A DNA stretch of 36,059 bases from Actinomycetota bacterium (GCA_030645615.1 JAUSNB010000068.1:1-36059), one strand, 5' to 3'. Numbered from the stretch's first letter, positions 22,673-31,684 are shown. The notes: a model not told the origin generated them from the letters alone. Numbers and translations: made by a program.

Positions 22673-25600
22673 CAGATCGGCGATCACGAAGGTGACGCTC
22701 GCGAACGCCTGGTAGCCGCTCTGGCCCTGGCAGTGGATCTGCACCGCGGTCGTCCCGCCTGACGTCGGGGTGCCACTGATCACGCCGTCCGAGTACCCGG
22801 GCCCGCCGAGTCCGGCCGGAAGTCCCGGGCTGCCGTTCGCGAGCACGTACACCGGCGCGGGGGCCCCGATCGACAACGCCGCCGTCGACAGCGCGCTGCC
22901 GACCGTGCCGTTGATCGTCTGGCTGGCCGGACTGCACCACCCGAGGGACGGGCTGGGTGCGGGGGTCGGGGTCGGACCCGGGGTCGGGGTCGGGGCAGCC
23001 GCGATGGTGAACGTGACGGTGGCCGACGCAGATCCCTCACCTGTGGAGGCCTGCAGCGTCACGACCGTGGCGCCGTTCGTCGCGCTGGTGGGAGTTCCCG
23101 AGATCGCCCCGGTGGAGCGATTCAGCCCGAGACCTGCGGGCAGTGCTCCCCCGGCCACCGAGTACGTCACCGGCGATCCCAGGCCGGAGGTCGCGAGCCC
23201 TTGGCTGGACAGGTACGAGCCGGCCTGGCCGGTGATCGACTGGCTGGCGGGCACGACGCTCCCGGATGCTGCCTCTACGTCCAGGGACAGGACGGCCGTT
23301 GCGCTCGCGCCCGTCGAGGAGCCCACGATGACGTACTGCCCGGTGGCCGGTCCGGTCGCACTGCCGGACAGCACGCCCGTCGTCGGGTTGAAGGCGAGGC
23401 CCGCAGGCGGCCCGACCGCGACGCCGGCCTGGGTGAGGGCGTAGCTGACCGACTGGCCAGCCGCGAAGCCGATCGGTGCCATCGGGCTGGAGAGGACCGC
23501 CGTGCCCGCCGTTCCCGTGACCGTCTGGGTGGGTGGCCTCAGTGAGGCGACTCCGGTCACCGTGATCGTCACGAGGGCCGCTGCCTTGCTGTCATCGCCG
23601 TCCGCAGTGACGACGTAGGCGATCGGCGGCTGCTGAGCGGTCGGGGTGCCGGAGATCGCACCCGTTCCCGGGTCGAGCGCGAGCCCGGCAGGGAGGGGCG
23701 GCGATACCGCGAAATCGGGGGCATCCCCCAGCCCGCGGGACGTGAAGCCCTTCGGCGGAGCCGCCGGGACAGGCTGGCCCGCCGTTGCATCGATGATCCA
23801 CGCAGACGGGTGGAGAGACCCGTTCCCGGCGATCCGCAGGGTGAAGGTCGACGTCGCGGCCGCGCTGCCCTTCTCCGCTCGCACCCGCAGCGACGTGAGG
23901 GCCAGCCCGTGGGTCGGGGTGCCGGAGAGCACGCCGGTTGACCGACTGAAGGTCAGCCCGGCGACCTTCTGGACCGGCTGGCCCGTCCGGTCAAGGCCGC
24001 CCGGCAACGGCGCGCCCTTGGTGTCGAGCAGGGTGTAGGACAACTGGCCCTTCGTCGGGAAGCCGCTCGCCCGCCACTCCTCCATCTGCCCGGCCTGCGG
24101 ATCCTTGCCGAAGGACACCGGCTTGATCGGCTGGCCGGCCTGGCCCACGACCGCCTGCGTCGCCGGCTCGAGTACGGGCGGGCGGATCGCGGTCAATGGC
24201 GTGCAGCCGACCGGGTCGCCCAGCCGGATGGTCCAGCCGTCCATCTGCTGGTAGGACAGCAGGGGGCTCATGGACGAGGGAAGCATCGTGTCGCCGTACG
24301 GCATGCCGTATATGACGGTCCAGTCCAGCGAGTTGGGGTACGTCTTGTTGCTGCGGTAGAAGCGGTTCGCGTTCTCCACTACTGCGGCTTGGAAGGCGTT
24401 CCAGGCGTACGGACCGCTGACTCCGCCGGCGTAGTTGGGCTGGGCGCTGTGATACGCCTGCGATCGTGGGTCGACCGTGAACGTGGCGGTCTGGGCGCCG
24501 GTGTCGTAGGGGTCCTTGAATGACGGCGAGCCCCACATCCCGTTCGCGAACGGGACGATGAAGTCCCGGTAGATGGTCTTGACCGTGTTGCTCCAGGTGG
24601 CGCTGATGAGGCCGCCGTTGTCATTCCAGTCCTTGGGGTCGTACTTCCCACTGGGCAGGTAGGCGTTGAACGGCCCGTCCTGCGCGTAGACGCCGAAGCC
24701 GGTGCCGCCGTGATTGCCCGCCCCGTAGATCCCAGCACCCTCCATCAGGATCGTCGGGCCGGGGATGGCCTTGCTGCCGGGGTTGGCCGAGTTCCCGCCG
24801 CCGATCGTGCCCTGCAGCACCCACACGTCGGTGACCGCCGCCGCGGCCCCGGGCGGGGTGTACGTCGGGTAGTACGTCGCGGTGTAGTCGAACACGCCGT
24901 TCTGGTTCTGCGAGCCCTTGGGCGAGTTGCCGATCACGTCATTCATGTGGAGCGTCTGACCCTGGATCGCCTTGACGTACGACGCGACAGACGGGTAGGC
25001 GCCCGGCAGCTTGGAGGCCCCCACGATCCCGTTCATGTTCGCGGCTTGTGCCGCGGTCCACGGGCTGCCCGGCTGCGGCGGGTTGGGCGTCCCCGCCCAC
25101 TTCACGACCTTGTCCATCTGTGCGCCGGTCTGGGCAACCGCGTTCACGAGGTCGACGAAGCAACCGGTGTCCTGGTAGGAGCCATCGATGTACGTGCCCT
25201 TCCAGGACTGCGTGCTCGTCATCATCACGCCGAGTTGGTCAATCAGGGTCAGGTCCGAGCTGAACCCGCTGGTGGTGTACGAGAACTCGATGAAGCCGAA
25301 CTTCACGTCCGTGCTCGTGGCCGGATCCGGCGGAGCCGTCGTGGCCTGGTTGAGGAAGAAGACGTCCCCGCTGTCGAACTCGGGCGTGATCTGGACGGTG
25401 CGGCAGTGGGTCGCGGGGGCGGGGCACGCGGGCAGCGAGGTGAAGGCCACCGTCCGCCAGCCCGAACCGGACGGGAAGCCGCTGACGCTGCCGGCCGGGT
25501 CGGGCGCACTGCCTGGGGTTCCCAGCAGGCCGAGGAATAGCTTCTCGTCGGTGATGCCGCTCAGCGCCGTCAACCCGTCGGCCGCGTACGGGTTCTCGAT

Positions 25601-27292
25601 GGTCAGGGTCACCGGCCCCTGATAGGGGACCTTCCACTCGAATCCACCTGACGCCGATCCCTGCAGGCTCGCCACCAGGTCGTATCCGGACCCGTCGGCG
25701 CCGCCGGCCTTCGACGGCACCGCGTAGACGATGTCGCATTTCGACGACAGGATCCCGTTCGGCGCGAGGAAGGCCAGCTGGGTGCTCGACAGCAGGGTCG
25801 CGTATGAGCCCTTGTTGTCCTGCGTGCCCGCGGTGAACAGCCCGGTGGCAGGGATGGCGGCCTTGGCCGGGTAGGCGGCCGCATTGGTCACGTTGCAGTT
25901 GGTCATGTGGATCGACGAGAACGCGGGCAGCAGGAGCGGCGGCGGCTCGACGGATGCGGCGCCGTTGAGATACGGCGCCACCAGCCCTGTCCCGGTGAGC
26001 GTCACCTTGGGGGGGTTGTTCGGCGTCTGGCTGAAGTTCTCCGGCGTGACCCTGGTGATCACCGGGGCGGTCGGCGCATACGTGATGAGCAGTGGAGACC
26101 CGGTGCTGACCTGCGAGGCGTTCAGCAGCAACTGGCAGGTGGCGGTAGCCGCGGGATCGGTGAAGGACGGCCGGGGGAACACCAGCGTGGCGACCGTGCC
26201 CGTCTCGTTGCCGTTCTGGCTGATCCCACTAGTGGGAGTGAGCGTCACGGACGATGCCGCATAGGCGCTCTTCGCCGTGTTCGTGCACTGGGCGAGGCTC
26301 GCGGCATTGAGGCCTTGGCCCTGGAGAGTCTGGCCCGGGTCGGTGCCGGGGGCGGGGCCGATCACGCGAATGACGTCGGTGCCGGGGGCTCCTGACGCCG
26401 TGGCCGTGCTCAGGAGGGTCGGGTAGACCTGCTGGACGCCTGCGAAGACGCCCGTCCAGGCGAAGCCGCCGCCCTGCACCCCGGCGAGACTGGCGATCAG
26501 GTCGAAGCCGCTGCCCATCGCTCCCGCAGAGCGCTTGACCGCCACCACGATGTCGCAGGTCGAAGCGGGAACGCCGCTACTCGACGTGAACGTGAACTCG
26601 CCACTGGACACCGTGGCAGCGGTGCCCGCGAAGGCCTGGTTGGGTGAGACCCCCGAGGTGCCGACCGGAACGCAGCCGATCATGTACGCGGACGCGTTCG
26701 GCGGGACATTCAGGGGCGCGGGCTGGGCACCGGCGCTGGAGAACAGCGGGGTCGCGGCCTGCGAGACCCCTGATCCGGGGAGGTCGACGGTGGGGGCCTT
26801 GGTCGGCGTGGCCGCCCACCCGTTCGGGGTCGGCGCCGCCAGGACGGGTCCGGCCGGGTCATAGGTGATCGCGACCTGGTTGGCCAGGCCGGGCATCGGG
26901 GTTCCGTTGGGCAGGAGGGAGCAGACGATCGGCTTCGATGCCGTCGTCGGAGTGGGGCGCGGGAACGTCAATGTGGCCATGTTCGCCGCACTGACCTTGA
27001 CGGACGATGCGACGAGCGGATCACTGTCGGTGTTGGTGCAGGCGTCGAGAGTGGCGCTGGTGAGGGACTGCATCGAGGCGCCGCCGATCACGCGGATCAC
27101 GTCGGTGCCGCCGACCCCTGACGGCGTCACGCTGCTCAGCAGTGTCGGGTACACCTGCACCACGCCAGTAATCGCCGGGCCAGGCGCAGCGCCGGCCGGG
27201 GTGCTCAGGAGCACCGACCCTGCGGCCAGGCTCCCCAGGGCGAGGACCACGGCTGCGCCGCCGGCGGTCGTCCGGCGCGCGATGGTGGTCAC
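22565..27292 (-). CDS. Very large secreted GH64-like beta-1,3-glucanase with tandem N-terminal repeats and Ig-like domains
   Basis: 1575 aa. Signal peptide at 1-36 (ends AGAAPGP). Residues about 41-280 and 281-558 form two related repeats, each opening with VVQVYPTLLS or VQQVYPTLLS and TDVIRVIG, containing FPRP and ending CDIV.AV...GSG.DL.ASL.G; no family recognised. Residues about 560-1035 resemble GH64/thaumatin-like laminaripentaose-producing glucanases: LTIENP, FGFIEFSYTTSGF and LTLIDQLG, with E669 and D685 sixteen residues apart like the GH64 catalytic pair. Five Ig-like He_PIG repeats follow (LPAGLALDPGTGAISGTPT type), then a Thr/Pro/Ser tail. No LPXTG, so released or held by the repeats. 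GTG start is 6 nt after TACGGT; no Shine-Dalgarno. Likely attacks fungal, algal or other beta-1,3-glucan. Confidence 0.8.
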   Translation of the reverse strand: MTTIARRTTAGGAAVVLALGSLAAGSVLLSTPAGAAPGPAITGVVQVYPTLLSSVTPSGVGGTDVIRVIGGASMQSLTSATLDACTNTDSDPLVASSVKVSAANMATLTFPRPTPTTASKPIVCSLLPNGTPMPGLANQVAITYDPAGPVLAAPTPNGWAATPTKAPTVDLPGSGVSQAATPLFSSAGAQPAPLNVPPNASAYMIGCVPVGTSGVSPNQAFAGTAATVSSGEFTFTSSSGVPASTCDIVVAVKRSAGAMGSGFDLIASLAGVQGGGFAWTGVFAGVQQVYPTLLSTATASGAPGTDVIRVIGPAPGTDPGQTLQGQGLNAASLAQCTNTAKSAYAASSVTLTPTSGISQNGNETGTVATLVFPRPSFTDPAATATCQLLLNASQVSTGSPLLITYAPTAPVITRVTPENFSQTPNNPPKVTLTGTGLVAPYLNGAASVEPPPLLLPAFSSIHMTNCNVTNAAAYPAKAAIPATGLFTAGTQDNKGSYATLLSSTQLAFLAPNGILSSKCDIVYAVPSKAGGADGSGYDLVASLQGSASGGFEWKVPYQGPVTLTIENPYAADGLTALSGITDEKLFLGLLGTPGSAPDPAGSVSGFPSGSGWRTVAFTSLPACPAPATHCRTVQITPEFDSGDVFFLNQATTAPPDPATSTDVKFGFIEFSYTTSGFSSDLTLIDQLGVMMTSTQSWKGTYIDGSYQDTGCFVDLVNAVAQTGAQMDKVVKWAGTPNPPQPGSPWTAAQAANMNGIVGASKLPGAYPSVASYVKAIQGQTLHMNDVIGNSPKGSQNQNGVFDYTATYYPTYTPPGAAAAVTDVWVLQGTIGGGNSANPGSKAIPGPTILMEGAGIYGAGNHGGTGFGVYAQDGPFNAYLPSGKYDPKDWNDNGGLISATWSNTVKTIYRDFIVPFANGMWGSPSFKDPYDTGAQTATFTVDPRSQAYHSAQPNYAGGVSGPYAWNAFQAAVVENANRFYRSNKTYPNSLDWTVIYGMPYGDTMLPSSMSPLLSYQQMDGWTIRLGDPVGCTPLTAIRPPVLEPATQAVVGQAGQPIKPVSFGKDPQAGQMEEWRASGFPTKGQLSYTLLDTKGAPLPGGLDRTGQPVQKVAGLTFSRSTGVLSGTPTHGLALTSLRVRAEKGSAAATSTFTLRIAGNGSLHPSAWIIDATAGQPVPAAPPKGFTSRGLGDAPDFAVSPPLPAGLALDPGTGAISGTPTAQQPPIAYVVTADGDDSKAAALVTITVTGVASLRPPTQTVTGTAGTAVLSSPMAPIGFAAGQSVSYALTQAGVAVGPPAGLAFNPTTGVLSGSATGPATGQYVIVGSSTGASATAVLSLDVEAASGSVVPASQSITGQAGSYLSSQGLATSGLGSPVTYSVAGGALPAGLGLNRSTGAISGTPTSATNGATVVTLQASTGEGSASATVTFTIAAAPTPTPGPTPTPAPSPSLGWCSPASQTINGTVGSALSTAALSIGAPAPVYVLANGSPGLPAGLGGPGYSDGVISGTPTSGGTTAVQIHCQGQSGYQAFASVTFVIADLPPAPTPTPTPSPTPSPTPSPTPSPSPTPSATPTPA

Positions 27293-27298
27293 GGCGCC

Positions 27299-27304
27299 AC
27301 CGTA
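27299..27304 (-). promoter_or_regulatory. Candidate -10 box for leaderless mRNA of the large secreted protein
   Basis: TACGGT (minus strand), then 6 nt, then the GTG at 27292. On the plus strand GATGTT at 27332-27337 stands 6 nt before the GTG of the divergent pseudogene. Confidence 0.4.
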
Positions 27305-27343
27305 GCCCTTGTCCTCGCGACGAGCGCCGGGGATGTTGGTCCC

Positions 27344-28322
27344 GTGCCGGCGGACTCCGCTCCCACCGAGGTCGACCTGATCCTCGAGAGTGCCGTGCGC
27401 CGACGGCAATTGGACGATCCGGTCAGTCCGGGCTACTCCGGCGCCACGCTCGAGTGGCTCGAACTGCCTGACCGAAGCAGGGTCGTCCTCAAGCGGGCCC
27501 GGCCCGAGGACGACTTGGCGATGCTGGCCACTCACGACCCTGGCCGCGCTTACCTCTTCTGGCCACGAGGGGTCTACGGGCGGATGCCTGCATCCATCGA
27601 CACGGCGATCGTGGCGACCGACTGCAAGGACGGTGAATGGCGCATGGTCATGCGCGATGCCTCAGCAAGCCTGCTTCGCGACGGCGAGCCCGTATCGCGC
27701 TCGGACTGCCGACGGATCCTGGCGGCGATGGCCGACCTGCACGAGGCATTCGCCGGTGTCCCCCGGCTGACTGCATGGCGATCGAGGGCCACCTGACCCT
27801 CTTCTCCCCGGACACCATGGGCACGTACGCGAGCGGCCCCAATTCGCTTCCCGGGCTGGCCCTGGAGGCCTGGGCGAGGTTCGATTCCGTTGTCGATCCT
27901 GCGCTGCGGGACGCGGTGCGCACGATCCATGCCGAGCCACGACACTTCGCGGCCCTGCTCCGAGAGTCCAGCACGACGCTCACGCACGCCGACCTGGCTT
28001 TCGCGAACATCGGCCTGGGTGATCGCGTGGTCATGCTCGACTTCGCCTTGGCCTGTGCGGCCCCGGGCGACCTGGACTTCGCCATCTTCCTGGTCCAGAA
28101 CGACCGGCAGGTAGATGCCGATCCGGACGACCTCGTGAGCGACTGGATCCAGACGAGTGGGCAGTCGGACCCGGTTGCCCTGGGCCGGGCGCTGCTGCCG
28201 CGTTCGTGGAGTACGGCTGCTGGAAGGTGCCCGAAGACCCGTCGCAACACTCTGCGTCGTTCGCATGATGGCAGGAGACAGCCCTGCGGGCCTGGCACGA
28301 ACTCCCGCCGGCGCCCGGGTAG
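27344..28322 (+). pseudogene. Frameshifted APH-like phosphotransferase
   Basis: Three successive reading frames together make one protein-kinase-like (aminoglycoside/choline kinase type) phosphotransferase. Frame one (GTG 27344 to stop 27796) has LPDRSRVVLKRARPEDD with a lysine-containing strand. Frame two continues from about 27785 with LTLFSPDTMG, then the catalytic loop LTHADLAFANIGLG and metal-binding VMLDFALA. Frame three resumes near 28197 with AAFVEYGCWK, meets a TGA at 28266-28268, and would end at the TAG at 28320-28322 after ALRAWHELP. Two apparent -1 shifts plus an in-frame stop indicate a decayed gene; sequencing error at two places cannot be ruled out. Catalytic Asp in the loop is H-A-D-L-A-F-A-N, close to the canonical HGDLxxxN. 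Confidence 0.75.
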
Positions 28323-28330
28323 TCGCTTCG

Positions 28331-30079
28331 CTACTCCTCGGCTTCGTCCACGGGATCGTCATCGACCGACTCCTCGGCCGGCTCTTCGACAGTGTCGTCC
28401 TCGACCGTGTCGTCCTCGACCGCCGCATCATCGGCGAACGCCTCGTCGAAGCCATCAGTCAGCGACGCAGCGAGAGCCGCATCGAACTCCGCTGGCTCGG
28501 CGAACTCCTCCGTCACCTCGAACGCCCCGGTCTCGGGGTCGAATTCGCCCGTGCCGTAGACGACCCTGTCGCTCACGTTGTCCGAGCCCAGTACGTAGCT
28601 GTCGAGCAGCTCGTCGTTCCCATCGAGGAAGGCGATGTCGGCTTGGCCGCCCTCGCCCGATCCGACGTAGGACGCCACGCCCTCGGGCACCGCGAAGGTC
28701 AGCCGATTGAGGCCGTTGTCGACCTGCAGCCGCGCGGTCGCGCCGTCCGGCAGGATCGTCCGTATCGCCCCGCCCGCAGAGTCCACGTCGAAGCCGGTTG
28801 CTCCCTGCGGATCCACGCCTGCGCTGAGAGTGACGCGCGGGCTGCCGAGGCGGTCGTAGGACAGGGTCACCGGAGTAGCGGCGGCACCGCCGACAACCTT
28901 CGCGCGGGCACTGAAGCCCCCAATGACACTCGGGTTGACGGACACGATCATGCCCTTGCCCGACAAGGTCGCGCCGAGCGTCGATCTCGCGACCACTCCC
29001 TCGGGCAGATTCACGGACGGGTCGGTGGTGTCGTACTCCTGGCCGTCGATGGCCAGGACGATCCCGGTGCGGACGGCCGGGTCCGCGGACGTGACCATGA
29101 GGGTCACGGGTGTCGCGGCAGGCGGCTGGCCGGTCTCGTCCTCGAACGGCGGCACGGACGGGAGCTCGCGGCTGGCCATCGGGGTGAGCTCGATGGTCCC
29201 CTGGCCGCCCTCCCATCCGCCGGTTGGAGCGTCCGGATTCGTGGCGCCCGCGGCGTAGCTCCACGTCTCGTTGACGAGGTCGATCATGACCCGCTGCACG
29301 GTGCCCGGGTAGTTGTTGTCGTACACCGACACGGCGACCATGTCGCCCTCGAGCTCGACCCCGATGGGCGTGATGGCATGCGCGCCGTCCTCGGAGTAGA
29401 TCCCCATGGTGTAGCCCTTGCCGGCCTGGAGGCCCTGGGCGAGCTCGTTGACAATCTCCGACGGCTGGTAGGACTTGAACTCGTTGTACGCCGCCTGCAC
29501 AGGGGGCAGCATTTGGGTTGCCCACCACATGTCGATTGCCGCCACGACGTCGGGGTCGTCGCGCAGCAACTCGTAGGTCGTGGTGGCACCCGGCTCGAAC
29601 GTGTCCGCCGACATATAGCCGTCGAAGATCAGGCGGGACAGTACGGCCATGCCCTCGCAGTGGCCGCCTGCCATGGCCTCGTTGATCTGCTGGGCCCACG
29701 CCGCGGCCGCCGGGTAGACGACGCACCCACCGGCAGTCACGTCCGCACACACGGCCCGCTCGCCGAAGAGCGCAACAAGGGTGCTGGCGTTGACCGTGCC
29801 CTCCGCTCCCCAGTTCTCGAAGCCGAAACCGTCCACCATGGGGTCGAACCCGTCGTAGACGCAGGTGGCGGCGTCCTGACCGCTGCAGTCCGGCAGCGGA
29901 TGGCCCTCGACCGACGCAGGTGCCCGCTCCTCCGGGCTCGACGGGGCGGCTGCGGCGGCACTCTGGGTCGCCGCGACCGGCGCGTCGGCTGCCCCGTCGT
30001 CGCTGCAGCCCGCGAGGACCAGTGCCGTCACGGCCAGTGGAGCGACGAGCCGGAAGCTGACGGCGATGCGTCGCCTCAT
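28331..30079 (-). CDS. Lipoprotein with papain-like Cys/His/Asp pattern and acidic tail
   Basis: 582 aa. Lipobox LVLAGC with C25 after a hydrophobic signal, then an Ala/Ser/Pro linker. A domain at about 80-270 has GGHCEGMAVLSRL with C141, GAHAITPIGVEL with H234 and VSVYDNNYPGTVQRVMID with D254/N255, the order and spacing of a papain-like (C39/transglutaminase-like) cysteine hydrolase; the CxGM...HA...YDxNxP pattern is suggestive, but the assignment is my inference. The rest (about 320-520) is beta-rich repeats without a recognised family, and the last 40 residues are strongly acidic (EDDTVEDDTVEEP...). RBS AAGGA is 8 nt before the ATG. Anchored to the outer face of the membrane. It runs convergent to the pseudogene. 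Confidence 0.7.
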   Translation of the reverse strand: MRRRIAVSFRLVAPLAVTALVLAGCSDDGAADAPVAATQSAAAAAPSSPEERAPASVEGHPLPDCSGQDAATCVYDGFDPMVDGFGFENWGAEGTVNASTLVALFGERAVCADVTAGGCVVYPAAAAWAQQINEAMAGGHCEGMAVLSRLIFDGYMSADTFEPGATTTYELLRDDPDVVAAIDMWWATQMLPPVQAAYNEFKSYQPSEIVNELAQGLQAGKGYTMGIYSEDGAHAITPIGVELEGDMVAVSVYDNNYPGTVQRVMIDLVNETWSYAAGATNPDAPTGGWEGGQGTIELTPMASRELPSVPPFEDETGQPPAATPVTLMVTSADPAVRTGIVLAIDGQEYDTTDPSVNLPEGVVARSTLGATLSGKGMIVSVNPSVIGGFSARAKVVGGAAATPVTLSYDRLGSPRVTLSAGVDPQGATGFDVDSAGGAIRTILPDGATARLQVDNGLNRLTFAVPEGVASYVGSGEGGQADIAFLDGNDELLDSYVLGSDNVSDRVVYGTGEFDPETGAFEVTEEFAEPAEFDAALAASLTDGFDEAFADDAAVEDDTVEDDTVEEPAEESVDDDPVDEAEE

Positions 30080-30181
30080 GCAGACGTCCTTCCCGGGGGC
30101 TTGATCGGTCGGACGCTACGGCATCGCGGCGCGTTCCCCCGATGCGGCCCGGAGTCGGCTCCGCGATGGTTCACTGTGCGG

Positions 30182-31684
30182 GTGAGCGAGTCGGCCCCTG
30201 TGCGGCTGGAGGTCCAGCCCTCGCTCAAGGCAGGATCCATCGGCTTCACCGACTCGCTGGCCATCGGGCTGAACGCCACCTCCCCGGCCTACTCTCTGGC
30301 CGCCGTGCTCGGCCCGATCGTCGTTCTCGTCGGCGTCTATGCGCCGGGCGTGCTGCTCGCTTCCTTCGTGCCGATGCTGCTCATTGCGTCGGCCTTCTAC
30401 TACCTCAACCGGGTCGACCAGGACTGCGGCACGACCTTCTCGTGGGTCACCCGCGCCATGGGGCCTTGGTTCGGGTGGATGGGCGGCTGGGCGATCGCCA
30501 TGACCGGCGTGCTGGTCGTCGGCTCGCTGGCCGAGGTGGGCGTCCGGTTCACCTTGCTCATGTTCGGCCGCGACGAGTGGGCGTCGAGCCAGGCCGTCGT
30601 CCTCCCCCTCACGATCGGCCTCGTGGTCCTCATGACCTGGTTGTGCGTTCGTGGCACCGAGTCATCGGCCCGGCTGCAGAAGGTCCTCAGCCTCGCCCAG
30701 GTCGCGGCCCTGCTCATCTTCGCGACGGTCGCCCTCTACCTCGGCCTGAGCGGCCAGGGTGCCCCCGACGCACCCGCGCCATCACTGGACTGGCTTAATC
30801 CGTTCGGCGCCGGCGGGGCCGCGCTGACCGCCGGGCTCCTGCTCGGCGTCTTCGCCTACTGGGGCTGGGAGTCAGCGGTCAACCTGAACGAGGAGACCAA
30901 GGACTCCCAGGACACCCCTGGCCGGGCGGCAATCGTCTCCACCCTGCTCCTGCTCGTCACGTACGTCGGGACGGCCATCGCGGTGATCTGCTACGCGGGG
31001 CCGTCCTTCCTCGAGGCCAACGCCGGCGAGGAGGAGCAGGTCTTCGCGGTGCTGGCCGACCAGGCCATGGGCGGCTGGAGCTGGATCGTGCTGCTGGCCG
31101 TCGCCACCTCGGCCATTGCCTCCACCCAGACGACGATTATCCCGGCGTCGCGGACGGCCCTGTCCATGGCCCGGCGCGGCGCGCTTCCGCCCGTGTTCGG
31201 CCGGATCTCCTCGCGTCACCGCACTCCCTCGGTCTCGTCATGGGCCGTGGCGGCCATCGCGACGACGTGGTACGTCGTGCTCAGCCTGATCAGCCAGAAC
31301 GCGCTGTACGACTCGCTCACCGCGCTGTCGCTGCTCATCGCCTTCTACTACGCCCTCACCGGTCTCTCCTGCGCGATCTACTACCGCCGCCACCTCCTGA
31401 GCAGCGTGAAGTCATTCCTGCTCATCGGCGTGGGGCCTGTCGTCGGCGCGATCCTGCTGGCGTGGTTGTTGGTGATGTCGATCATCGACATGTCCGACCC
31501 GGCCAACGCCTATGGAGGCGAGGCGTGGTTCGGCCTCGGGCCCCCACTCGTCATCGGGATCGTCCTGTTCGGCCTCGGTGTGGTCTTCACCGTCGCATCG
31601 CGGATCTCCGGGTCGAAATACTGGAGCGAGCGCCCCGGCGTGGTGCCGAATAGTGCGCTCGCGAGGCACGAGGAGCGGGCATGA
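30182..31684 (+). CDS. APC-family amino-acid permease
   Basis: 500 aa, about 12 hydrophobic segments. Conserved start SLAIGLNATSPAYSLAAVLG is the TM1 unwound motif of APC transporters; TTFSWVTRAMGPWFGWMGGW is TM3, FAYWGWESAVNLNEETKD is the TM6-7 signature, and ASTQTTIIPASRTALSMARRGALPPVFG is the TM8 region. Imports an amino acid, amine or related solute with H+ or Na+; substrate not predictable. The frame is open far upstream, but that part is antisense to the lipoprotein gene. The GTG at 30182 is chosen because it precedes the first conserved residues by about 20; GTG at 30176 is equally possible. The stop overlaps the UspA gene by 4 nt (ATGA). Confidence 0.88.
   Translation: MSESAPVRLEVQPSLKAGSIGFTDSLAIGLNATSPAYSLAAVLGPIVVLVGVYAPGVLLASFVPMLLIASAFYYLNRVDQDCGTTFSWVTRAMGPWFGWMGGWAIAMTGVLVVGSLAEVGVRFTLLMFGRDEWASSQAVVLPLTIGLVVLMTWLCVRGTESSARLQKVLSLAQVAALLIFATVALYLGLSGQGAPDAPAPSLDWLNPFGAGGAALTAGLLLGVFAYWGWESAVNLNEETKDSQDTPGRAAIVSTLLLLVTYVGTAIAVICYAGPSFLEANAGEEEQVFAVLADQAMGGWSWIVLLAVATSAIASTQTTIIPASRTALSMARRGALPPVFGRISSRHRTPSVSSWAVAAIATTWYVVLSLISQNALYDSLTALSLLIAFYYALTGLSCAIYYRRHLLSSVKSFLLIGVGPVVGAILLAWLLVMSIIDMSDPANAYGGEAWFGLGPPLVIGIVLFGLGVVFTVASRISGSKYWSERPGVVPNSALARHEERA

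Noticed and set aside
22950-23010. Short G-rich repeats as a CRISPR array or origin
   Set aside because: Units are very short, unspaced and encode an in-frame Thr-Pro linker.
28157-30181. Long plus-strand open frame in front of the permease, which would give a 1175-aa fusion
   Set aside because: The upstream part is antisense to the lipoprotein gene and has no domain; homology begins only at the GTG near 30182.
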